Part shown: piece by piece, positions 50,544 through 60,470 of the stretch | How the letters are laid out: every line of letters begins with the position of its first letter | How positions within the stretch are numbered: the first letter of the stretch is position 1 | Assembly: GCF_037975245.1 (NCBI RefSeq) | Contig: NC_092581.1 | Coordinates: 5,173,501-5,237,500, forward strand | DNA length: 64,000 bases | Direction: 5' to 3' | DNA from: Apostichopus japonicus | Lineage: Eukaryota; Echinodermata; Holothuroidea; Aspidochirotida; Stichopodidae | Notes under the pieces: model-generated | The model's input: the letters and a program-made list of their open reading frames with translations, nothing else | Told to the model about the DNA's origin: nothing | The model's database searches: none | Program-made: the position numbers and the translations under genes

Positions 50544-51301
50544 TTAAAAGGTGTGAAGACTTGCGCAAAAAGAAACGTCTAATGCCGGTAATCTGACCTA
50601 GTTTCGAATGAGGTGTAACAGAAGTGTTAGACACTACCATCGATCCCAGAAAATACACACACAGCTTGCTACCGTTGGTAATTAGACACTAGTGTACAGT
50701 CAGTACATACAGCTGCGGTCATCACACACAACACAGTGTACAATACAGCGATGGACATCTCAGGTCAATCAATCAATCAATCAGAAGACATTTATATAGC
50801 GCCAAAGTCAACATAAATTGTTCAAAGGCGCTATTAGCCTTGGTCATTGGTAACTTGTCACACCCACACACCAAAGTGTGCGCAATTCAATCAATCTCTC
50901 CTGGGGCACCACAGTGCACCACAACCACGTGTCCCCCGGGGGACTTCCCATAGGGTGCAGCCAGAAACCGGCGCACGCAACTATATTTACAAGTTACCTC
51001 GCAAGTCCCCATTTATACACCTGGGTGAAGTGAGGCAATGGAGATAAAGTGCCTTGCCCAAGGACACAACGCAATGATCTGGCCAGGGCTCGAACCTGTA
51101 ATCCTTAGATCACCAGTCCACTGCCTTAACCACTTGACCACAACGCCCTCCACAGGTCCAGATAAAAGATAACAAGGTATCACGTTTCATAACTGCCTGC
51201 ATTTTGTAGCGACATGAGAAACACTTCACTTGCAAGCAACGGAAAGTTAACTTTTTCAAGATGGCGGCACGCTGTTTGGGGCGAGTCTTCAATGCCTTTA
51301 A
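50544..51301 (-). mobile_element. TTAA-type MITE, copy 2 (inverted), interrupted by a SINE
   Basis: On the + strand the element runs from TTAA (50544-50547) followed by AAGGTGTGAAGACTTGCGC to GCGAGTCTTCAATGCC followed by TTAA (51298-51301). The ends are inverted repeats flanked by TTAA, as for piggyBac-like non-autonomous elements. It is the reverse complement of the family at 33753-34134 and 52218-52611. A SINE at 50767-51152 splits it. Confidence 0.8.
50767..51152 (-). mobile_element. tRNA-derived SINE (family 1) nested in the TTAA MITE
   Basis: On the minus strand it starts with a tRNA-like head containing an A-box-like GTGGTCAAGTGGTTAAGGC and a B box GGTTCGAGCCC. Next come TTGGGCAAGGCACTTTATCT, a central part including CACCCAGGTGTATAAATGGG, and a 3' region with GGCGCTATATAAATGTCTTC. 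It ends in a (TGAT)n tail. The hexamer CAGGTC flanks both ends (50761-50766 and 51153-51158) and fits a short target duplication. Order of events: the MITE first, then the SINE. Confidence 0.85.
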
Positions 51302-52217
51302 TGGTCGCAAAACTTGGTCAAATTGACTCAGCCCTTCTGTAGGTATAAACAACATGTCACTTTAACATGATCATGGCATGCAAAGGAAACTGTATAATTA
51401 TTGACTTTAGTTATGTGCGGATGTTTTCTCACATAGATTTACTATGTTAGGCATTAATCGTCCTAACACTGTCAAATATGATTATTTATGGATAGGTTTT
51501 ACGTGCGGCATCTCCAATGTTGTTTCTAGTCGTTAGTTAGTCATATGCATGGAGAACGGCAATTCTTAATTGGCTCATATAGTGGCCATTAATTATGTAT
51601 GTTGTGTACTTAAATTGGATTCGATTGGTCTCATAGAAAACGGATCTAGGGCCAGTTTGACGCCCACTCCTCGGTTGTCAAATGAAGACATACCTCATAT
51701 CGACATTTACAACATTTTTAAAGGTAGACTGAATTGTTGGAATAAGAAATCAAGTATTTGAAAGCGAAGTGCTTAAAAGAGATGGCGCTATGCCAATACA
51801 CTTATGACATTGCTCTTACAGATTGGGAGTTCTGTGTAACATCCGTCTACTTCACTAGTAAACCCTACTTGTTTCATCGAACACTTAGAAGAATATAAAA
51901 ACCATTAACATTTATCATATATAAACAAGGGCCCACAAGGGTGCATGTGGAGTGGTAGGGGTATCCCGCTCCTTCGATCGGTTAAACTGCAAACGTTTTT
52001 TTGTATTTTAAATGTCCGAATTTGTTTTTCAAACCCCTGTTTTCGAGGGATTTACATTCAGATGCGACCAGCGCTCTGGTCTCCCCGTTAAATTCAGCGA
52101 CTTGTATTTGGCAATGCTCTCCGACTATCTTTTGAAAAGTTGCACAGCGCCCTCCTTATATTTTATATATCTCTAAGACAATAGCGGATCGCAATTGAAC
52201 GTAAGAGGCAGCACAGT

Positions 52218-52611
52218 TTAAAGGCATTGAAGACTCGTCCCAAATCGCGTGTCGCAATCTGAAAAAAGTTAACTTTCCGTTGCTTGCAAGTGAAGTTTTC
52301 TTCTTGTCGCTACTGCAGACAGTAATGAATCGTGATACCTTGTTATCTTTTATGTGGACCTGTCAGGGAGTTCCATAACAACTCCCTGCTGACTAGATGT
52401 CCATCGCTGCTATGTACACTGTGTTGTGGGTATTGACCGTAGCTGTATGTATTAACTGTACATTAGTGTCTACTTACCGACGGTAGCAAGCTGTGTGTGT
52501 ATTTTCTGGGATCGATGGTGGTGTCTCACACTTCTGTTACACCTCATTCGAAACTAGGTCAGCTTACCGGCATCAGACGTTTCTTTGTGCGCGAGTCTTC
52601 CCTCCTTTTAC
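52218..52611 (+). mobile_element. TTAA-type MITE, copy 3
   Basis: It begins TTAAAGGCATTGAAGACTCG and ends GCGCGAGTCTTCCCTCCTTTTA, inverted-repeat ends of the same family as copies 1 and 2. It carries an extra palindromic insert (GTCAGGGAGTT and AACTCCCTGCTGAC arms) near 52364-52395. The right TTAA is altered to TTAC. Confidence 0.8.
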
Positions 52612-54534
52612 TGAATACTATCTACCTGTTTCGAGTCGTGAACCAGTACCCCACATTCATATGCATGCTAACCTACACGATAGTAAAGACGAAAGTGTGT
52701 GTTTAATTTAGACCTATACTAATTAAGCCCGGATACTTCTTGAGCGATAAACCAAAACGAAACCTTTATTATCCGTTCTGAAAGAAGATCTTAGTTTCGT
52801 CCTATAGATTGAAGGAAATTTTGAAGGTAATCGTAAGCTTTCCTGACAAACAGTGGTTCTTTTTAAAAATATTCCCGCACTCATTCGATATGATCGGTTG
52901 AAGAATCACGATTTTACTAGTATATGTATATGATGCGAGAGCAGCATGGCATCCCAACTCAACTTGACAGAATGATTCTCACGAAAGTACAAAGACTCAA
53001 AAGGATGTCAAGAACGGAAATCGAGTAAAAGTTAATACCGCCCCCATTTTCATTGAACTCTTCAGAGCCACTGGAGAGATGAAAAGATCACGATATATTA
53101 ATATTCAGTCTAGTTTCGGCATTTTGTCCCACACGGCGTACTTCGTTTTGTTTGCCTCGGTGTGTGTGTGTGTAAGGGGAACACAAACGAAGTTTGCAAA
53201 CAACCGGGCTACGCAGACAAGTCTGTCATCTGTGTAAAACTTACTATATTTTTAAAAGACTTGTAATCTTGCTATGAAGGATTTGGCAGTCATAGTGGCA
53301 CAAGACGTCAATATACATTTGTTCGGTTTAGCAAAAAGTAATATATTTTGCTTTCAAGACAACATCGTAACATAACCTATGATCTCTCACACATTCTAAG
53401 CAGTCGCACGTGTCACAGTCTGCTTTCCATATAAGAATGAATAATGATGTTATAATCACTTAAACTCTCTGGTGGAGGAACGTTGTTTTAAACAAAACGA
53501 AAAGCTTCACAAAACGCCTGCAAAAAGAGATATATCGCTTATTGAACTAACTAACTGATCTGATTGTCTTTATGCTTACGTAAGAAAAAAACACAGCTAT
53601 ACTTTTGTGGTCTCATCTAAATAAAGTTAAGACATTTCTCGAGATGTTCATATCGTGTTATTGGCACGTGTCAAATCCATCTGAGCTTAAAGAATCTGGT
53701 TGCGTTTAGCAGGGGGGGGGGTGCCTTTATACCGCCATGCATATGCAGTAACCATAGCAACATATGTTGGTATGTTTAGAACCTCGGCAACCGAGGAACT
53801 CGCGAAGAAGCCACCTTGGCTTATCAAAGCCGCAAGCTGACCGAAGTCAGTCTCTTACATTCATATTGTTATAAAAAAGGAGGGGGGGGGGGTGACTTTT
53901 GTACGGTATAACAGTAACCAAACATTAACAGTATTTCTATACGGAATAATGGTCACGAAAATGTTGTCATTTGGGTTTCATTTGTCTTTAGAGTGGACAT
54001 GAGCAAACTTCAACTGTTTTCTCATACACAGACATATGCTGTTGGCTATGATTGAGTAACAAGGTCGGCTATAAACACTTCTAATAGAACTATTGAATGT
54101 GTCTTTTCGATTCAGTGAAGTTAAACGACTCGGTTTTAAGGATTTATACTTTTACGACAGTAATCAAATTCCTTCTTCCAATATTACAATACCATGCCTT
54201 GAGGAAACGGTGGGTAGTCAAAATTCTTTAACTCTCAAGTTATTATGGTGATCTTTTGACCTATATTTATTTGGTTTGTACTATAAGCCATGATTCGGAA
54301 TGATCTAGAACCATAAGCTATATTACTAATTTGTTAAACATAAAACATTGATTTTGGATATGCGTGTTGCTGTCCTTTTTTTACGCCGCTGCCCAACAGT
54401 GTTCGAGAACTTTAAAGCTGTTCTCTGAGGAAGAAGAACCAGAATGCAAAAATGCATTGTGGTTTCGGTGATGTAACATGAGCAGTTTTCTTCATGAATC
54501 TGACGTAATGCATGGTGAACATGTTTACAAGGGT
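52612..54534. other. Spacer with a SINE fragment
   Basis: It has a (GT)n run near 53160 and G-runs near 53711 and 53882. At 53790-53868 there is a minus-strand fragment of SINE family 2 (CTCGCGAAGAAGCC and GCAAGCTGACCGAAGTCAGT). No exon is supported. Confidence 0.5.
53790..53868 (-). mobile_element. SINE family 2 fragment
   Basis: It matches the 3' half of the copies at 62200-62450 and 22440-22695 (AACTCGCGAAGAAGCC, AAGCCGCAAGCTGACCGAAG, TCAGTCTCTTA). The tRNA-like head is missing. Confidence 0.7.
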
Positions 54535-54975
54535 TTCACGATTGGACCTCTGATGACTCTACATGACCTTTGACCTCCACCAAAAACAATAGGCTTCTTT
54601 AACTCAATGTGGTACTTCTACACACTAAATTACTTCTACACACTAAATTAGTGGTCGCCTTAAGCTTCCAGTATTGAGATATCGTGATTACAAAGTTTTC
54701 ACAATTTGACCCCTGGTGACCCCAAATGACCTTTGCCCTCCACCAAAAACATTATGCTTCTTTGCAATGTGGTACTCCTACACACCAAATATGAGGTCTG
54801 CCATGATTCCTTTCTTGAGATATATGTTTATGAGGTTTTCACAATATAACCGATGGTGACCCCAAATGACCTTCGACCCCCACCAAAACAAAAGGCTTCT
54901 TGTACTCAATGTGGTACTTCTACACACCAAATATGTAATTGTTCTGACATACCCTTCTTGAGATATCGTGTTTAC
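54535..54975. repeat. Tandem repeat, period about 140-160 bp, three copies
   Basis: Units start with TTCAC at about 54535, 54698 and 54838. They share ACCCCAAATGACCTT, CTCCACCAAAAACA, AATGTGGTACTTCTACACAC and TTGAGATATCGTG. Unit 1 has an internal 18-base duplication (ACTTCTACACACTAAATT). Confidence 0.85.
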
Positions 54976-55115
54976 ATGCTGGGCGTCACAAACGCACTCA
55001 CACACACACGCCATGGTGAATGCATAGGTTACGATTCTCATCGAAACCAAAAAGGAAAACGCACTGGAGAGGAGAGGATATAGTTGAACCTTATAATCAT
55101 TATTTGCCCATATGT

Positions 55116-55381
55116 CCCAGGAAACACAAAAACGTTTTTATAACGTTATTTAAACGTTTCGTCTTTTGTTTTGATAACGTTATTTGTGGTGTAATAAATA
55201 TGTCACGAAAACGTTTTCAGGCTATTATTTCAAAACATTTTTTTCGTTAAAACATTAATATAACATTAATATCTCATAAAAACGTTATGCCGACGTTTTT
55301 ATAACACCACATTTAACGTTATAAAAACATATTTTAGAGGCTCTTTTAAAAATGTTATGATAACGTTTTGTGTTTGCTGGG
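55116..55381. mobile_element. AACGTT-rich MITE with CCCAGcAAACAC termini
   Basis: The left end CCCAGGAAACACAAAAACGTT and right end AACGTTTTGTGTTTGCTGGG are inverted repeats. The interior is filled with AACGTT and ACGTTTT motifs in both orientations. No transposase is present, and no clear target duplication could be fixed. Confidence 0.65.
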
Positions 55382-56522
55382 GTACTGAGCAATGGTCAAA
55401 TTTGACAAAGCATTACTAAACGTTTTACTTCGACACGATCTTTATTTCTGTTACCTCACCCATACCTCCCCCCTCCAAACCCCCGCCCTCCTTACCCACA
55501 CTGTACCCCTCTCTCTCTCCAATATGTGTCGAACAACGCAGTGATTCAATACCGCAGAGAATACTAACAGTATACTACAGTCTACTTACAATTATCTTCC
55601 AACCTTATTTGGAAGCTAAATGATAAACACAACGCTAGTAGTGCAGTTCCTCTTCACATATGCACCTGCTTATAGACGGAGTCCATACACGCGAGGTTAC
55701 AAAAGATGGCATATAATTGTCTTATGATGCAACAGCATTTGTCAGCATTACGTCACAATGTCGATACTTGATGACTCATATATTTCTGTATATATCTATA
55801 ATCTGCAAAGAAATTAAGCTCCCGGCGTCATGGTCTGAGTTATTACACATTATGTGTGTGTGTGTGTCTCTTTGTATCTTGTCCATCTACAGACTAATAA
55901 TGAGATCACTGTGTAACAAACCTATCGCACACAAGAAGGTGTCTGCTGCACTCGTGACGAACGAAACATGCCCGTAGGCGATAACAGAAACTAGTTAACG
56001 AAGTCAGAGAGAGAGAGTGATTGGTAGCAACGACTCTCTTTATACCAGGTATGTAGCTTGTATTATACACAGTTCGCTGGCCATGGTAAAACATATGTCT
56101 GTGGTCGTTTGTTTTGATTAAAAGAATTGGTTGTGTGTATTTCCTGCCAAACTAACATAGTCTTCTAAATGTATTATATACTTACATAAGGTGCAGGCGG
56201 AGAATTGCTTTAATATCCAATCGAATCAACAGTCTATGGGCAGGTTTCAAAGAAAGCAAAAATAGAAGAGGAAACGACTTGCATGCAAAGACTATTCCGG
56301 AAGTTATCAAAATGAGATAAGCAGAGTTCATACGGAAACCATAATATCTTCAACCTGGGGAGTTGCTTCAACACAACAACTAATTGATAATCGAGATTTC
56401 AAGCCGTAAGCATAAGATAACGGATTTCGAGTAGAAATTGCTGTAGACATATACGTATATCGCACGTACTTTTACATACACGAAGGATTTACAGTGCAGT
56501 GTGGTGTGTATTATATATCGCG
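55382..56522. other. Probable promoter and leader region of gene E
   Basis: It has a C-rich tract near 55465-55520, CT- and GT-microsatellites and AT-rich sequence. No minisatellite like that of gene D is present, and no single TATA box stands out. Confidence 0.45.
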
Positions 56523-58697
56523 ATGGCGAATATAAAGCCGTTTTTGACATGTGTACTGATTTTCTTAAAGATTAATTTGTCTTATTCCCTTTCTTTTTCC
56601 GAGGAACCACAGGATCGAATTGTAAATTTTGGTGATACAGCTGTTTTATCCTGTGTTTTGGAAACTTCGAGATCATCAAGCAGTTTATATATGTACTGGT
56701 ATCAGTCAACCCGCTCATCAACGACTGATTCGGGACGTGCTATATCAATCGGACGGACGGTTTACTCTGACGAATTTTCGAATAGATATTCTATTGCCGG
56801 TTCTGGAAATCGGTTTGATTTAACTATCGTTAATAGTAGACTTAGTGATGGCGCTTACTACTATTGTAGCATTTATGATACGAGGGAAGGAAGATACATT
56901 TATTCAAGGGTAGCTCAACTAGATATTTATAACCGTAATCTTGTGCCATCGTGTGAAATAGCACCGTCAACTAGATCTCTTGAAGTTGGCGATAGAATTA
57001 CCATGAGTTGTTTCCCATCCAGATCACAAAGCGGTAACTCCCGACAAATTCCCGCAATGTGGAAAGGTACTACCGGCGTTCGCTTATCGAGGGTCGAACG
57101 CCCAAACAGTGACGTACTGACCTATACGTTTACGTTAAGAGAAGGAGACGTGAATAAACCGTACACCTGTACATCGTCACCGAGATTTCCGAACCTCCAC
57201 AATTGCTCGGTTACACCGCTGGCACGTCCGACTATCACCTTGACACCGAGGACCGCGACAGCAAGTCTCGGCGGTAGAGCGATGTTTTCATGTGTAACGA
57301 CGGGTACACCTGCTTATAATCAATTCAAGTGGGTAATTGGGTACGGAAGGAAAAACGTTCTTAAACTGACTGAAACTAGCGGAAGATATATTGTCTCCAC
57401 AAACGGTGAATCGGGACGATTAACTATCACCGATATCGAACGCTCTGATAACAACACCGCGGTTCGATGTCAAGCTACCAATACGCTTGCTGATAAAATC
57501 GCCGATCAATCCACAATATTCATTACGCCCTCCGACGAGCCTGTGATTCCCGATGTATCGTCGACAACCGCGATTCAAAACGTTGTAGGAGTATTACAAA
57601 CGAAATCTCCTTCCATAACTGCAAACGGAGAACAACGTAATCCCCCTCAACAAGATGACGAACCGGCTGACGATTCATTACTACTTGGTAAGAAAAACCC
57701 TTCTGGAGGTGTAGTAACCGGTGAAAGCACGATGGGAAAACCGCGAAAGAGTGCCGGGGGAACCATTATCGCGATATTAATATCGCTTTTAGTAATACTA
57801 GTCCTTATTGCATTCGTTATCCTATACGTTAGGAAGAGACAGGGTAAACCGACACCGGGTGTCTTGAAACGATTATCGGTTAACAGACCTCTGTTTCTGA
57901 GGAATTTCTCGTTCAGTAAACCGAAATTTGCTCAGCGAGTTTCGCTTAGTGAAGGCATTCAGAGTGCCCAAGATAAAATCGAGGTTGTTCATCGTAGAAT
58001 CTCAACTCTTAAAACCCGTACACCTACGGATGCCGATAAGAGGTCCTCCATACGTGACTCCCAAATCGAGGTATTAGTCAACCCACCTCCCCCGGACTGG
58101 CAGTTCCGTAACGTCGAGGACGTAGATAAACTGCAGCGTCAACGTATGATGCAACGTCACGCACCGAGCGGAGCGTACTCTCATAAAGAAATGGACCTCC
58201 TGAATTCTTTAATCACCGGAAGTATGGTTAAAGTGAGAACCCTGGATCCGTCTCAAGAAAATACCATGGCGGCCTGTGACGTCACCATCAACGAAGACTA
58301 CTATGACGACGACGAAGACGCAGACTCTCAATTTGAATCCGATTTCGAGGAGGATGAATTTGATGAGCCCATGTCCGACTCCGCCAATCGGGCTATTGAT
58401 CCTTCCACACCAAAGGCGCCTCCAAGACGAAAACGTCGTAAGAAGAAAGTCGTTTCTGCTGGGAATACGAAGGAAACCACCGTTGAGATGGAAACCAAGG
58501 AGACCGCAACGTCAGGTGTCAAAGATCAATCCGAAATATATGCAAATTCGGAAATAATTATGGGAGTTGCCGCTACCGCAGCTGATCAACCTATTGTTAA
58601 TAGTACTTCCGCGGATCATGACGTCAGCGTGGAGTCGCCAACTTACGCAGTCGTCAACCGCAAATCTACGTTATCTGGACCTTCGAAGATCACGTGA
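56523..58697 (+). CDS. Gene E: three-Ig receptor with acidic and polybasic tail, single coding exon
   Basis: ATG 56523 gives 724 residues with a signal peptide to about residue 22. An earlier in-frame GTG at 56499 is not a credible start. Ig1 has C44, YWY (58-60), RYSIAGSG and C115. Ig2 has C144, C163, C216 and C228 (HNCSVTPL). Ig3 has C257 and C316 (SDNNTAVRC). The membrane span is at about 414-436. The tail starts with three 11-residue repeats (447-479; KRLS, RNFS, QRVS cores), then a block at 514-566 shared with gene D (IEVLVNPPPP, VEDV, HAPSGAYS, DLLNSL). Next comes a strongly acidic Asp/Glu stretch, then RRKRRKKK at 635-642, YAN at Y673 and YAVV at Y708. The site equivalent to gene D's ITSM has lost the Thr at -2 (PTYAVV), and no ITIM equivalent is seen. 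It is a paralogue of gene D with changed tail signalling. Confidence 0.9.
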   Translation: MANIKPFLTCVLIFLKINLSYSLSFSEEPQDRIVNFGDTAVLSCVLETSRSSSSLYMYWYQSTRSSTTDSGRAISIGRTVYSDEFSNRYSIAGSGNRFDLTIVNSRLSDGAYYYCSIYDTREGRYIYSRVAQLDIYNRNLVPSCEIAPSTRSLEVGDRITMSCFPSRSQSGNSRQIPAMWKGTTGVRLSRVERPNSDVLTYTFTLREGDVNKPYTCTSSPRFPNLHNCSVTPLARPTITLTPRTATASLGGRAMFSCVTTGTPAYNQFKWVIGYGRKNVLKLTETSGRYIVSTNGESGRLTITDIERSDNNTAVRCQATNTLADKIADQSTIFITPSDEPVIPDVSSTTAIQNVVGVLQTKSPSITANGEQRNPPQQDDEPADDSLLLGKKNPSGGVVTGESTMGKPRKSAGGTIIAILISLLVILVLIAFVILYVRKRQGKPTPGVLKRLSVNRPLFLRNFSFSKPKFAQRVSLSEGIQSAQDKIEVVHRRISTLKTRTPTDADKRSSIRDSQIEVLVNPPPPDWQFRNVEDVDKLQRQRMMQRHAPSGAYSHKEMDLLNSLITGSMVKVRTLDPSQENTMAACDVTINEDYYDDDEDADSQFESDFEEDEFDEPMSDSANRAIDPSTPKAPPRRKRRKKKVVSAGNTKETTVEMETKETATSGVKDQSEIYANSEIIMGVAATAADQPIVNSTSADHDVSVESPTYAVVNRKSTLSGPSKIT

Positions 58698-59894
58698 TAC
58701 ATTTCTGTTTTTTTTTTATCTTTTTTAAAACTTTTTAGGCACAATTGCAGAATACAATGCAGCTAGAAAACGTACCCAATTAGCCGGCTACACAGCATAC
58801 AATGGGAAAGTTGTCAATGTCAGATTGTAAAAAGGGCAATTTGCTGGAATCTGTTAACGTAGGCAGCGGGGCCAACCGGAGCTAGCTCATAATGGATTAA
58901 GAATATCTTTCAAACAAATCCAGTACAAAATGACAATATATGAAAAATTCACAAATTCCCCCCTGGCAACTTAGCCAGCGGTGTACCAACGGGGCCACGG
59001 AGCTAGCTAACGTTAGACTATTAATTTTTTTAAATAAATTCTGTTAACGATGTTTGTTGAAACGTTCTCAAAAGCAATTTGTTAAAGAGTGATTTTTCGT
59101 ACGATATTGTTCTCTATAGTTGCCTGGTATTCTGCAATTATTTTTATTATAATTTTTATCATTATTATTTTGTTATTATTATTATTAATTATTATCATTA
59201 TTTTTTCATTGTTATTATTATTCGAATGTGTAAATGTTAACCTGTGTGCTTTCCGTCTGTTTCTTACTGCGACAAAATTGATTGAGGATGATACAGTTGT
59301 CCGTCGCTTCAAGATAACATTCCAAAATATGGATTTCCAAGTTTTGTTTACCGATTAATCCATCCCAATTTGCCTCTACTCAAGAAAATGGTTCTTTGTT
59401 TTTAGATTAAACTCTCCTTCTTTCTTAGTAAGGACTATGTCAAGACCGTGACTTGTCATGGTATTTTGCGCAATACACTAACACCGAGAAGTACTTAATG
59501 TGTCTTGCACGAGCCTTCAAATATTGCATTAATTATGTACGGCTTCTACGTAAATTAATACGGTAAATAGCAAGCCCACCGGCCACCTTGTAGCAATAAT
59601 GTTGATTGTACATTTCTGGTAGTACTACATTATTTAACCTCATTTATATCAATGTTTACAGACTCATTACAGGCAGCTACCACACTTAAGTGTTTTTTTT
59701 CGACTACAACAGCTTGCATGGACTTATTTAGCGGTTCAAATTTTATTATACCAGTTTTTATGTTTCTCGATATTTTTTCATATCATATATGAAATTGGTA
59801 GCTTCTGCATTGGCAGAACAAAATCCCTGTTACATACCTGATGTCCGTTGCATTTGTACCACAGTATTTGTCTATATCTTTGCATAAACTAAGA
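58698..59894. other. Gene E 3' region and spacer
   Basis: It holds the probable 3' UTR, a TTA/ATT-rich low-complexity stretch at about 59136-59222, and a small internal repeat (GGGGCCA, CGGAGCTAGCT near 58868 and 58993). No coding exon is seen. Confidence 0.5.
59033..59038 (+). promoter_or_regulatory. Candidate poly(A) signal of gene E
   Basis: An AATAAA lies about 335 bases after the stop codon. Confidence 0.4.
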
Positions 59895-60470
59895 CATTTA
59901 GCTATATATATAACTATATATACACACCATGTATATATATATGTAATTATATATATACACCATATATATATAGTTATATATATATATAACTATATATACA
60001 CACCATGTATATATATATGTAATTATATATATACACCATATATATATAGTTATATATATATAACTATATATACACACCATGCATATATATATATAATTAT
60101 GTATACACCATATATATATATGTATATATTTAACTATGTATATATATATACACCACAATATAACTATATATATACCATATGCATCATATATAAATAAGTA
60201 TATATACACCATATCTATACACCATATGTATACACCATATACATAACTATATAGCCCATATGCATCATATATATAACTATATATACACCATAAATAGAAC
60301 TATATACACCATATATAGGCTATATATAGTTATATATAACTATATATATATACACCACTCATAAAACTATATATACTATATATACCATATGCATCATATA
60401 TAGTATATATATACACCATATATATCTATATATACACCATATATAACTATATATGATGTACACCAGATAA
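59895..60470. repeat. AT-rich minisatellite, period about 75 bp
   Basis: ACACACCATG recurs at about 59923, 59999 and 60073, giving a unit of about 75 bp that contains TATAACTATATATACACACC and ATATATACACCATATATATA. The copies are nearly identical at first and decay into irregular TATAACTATA/ACACCATATA units to 60470. Tyr/Ile-rich open frames on both strands are artefacts. Confidence 0.85.

Noticed and set aside
56499-56522. Upstream GTG start for gene E
   Set aside because: Eukaryotic initiation favours the ATG at 56523, and the signal peptide is complete from there.
59841-60212. Open frames of over 100 residues on both strands
   Set aside because: Both are made of Tyr/Ile/Thr from the AT-rich minisatellite, and no domain or start context supports them.
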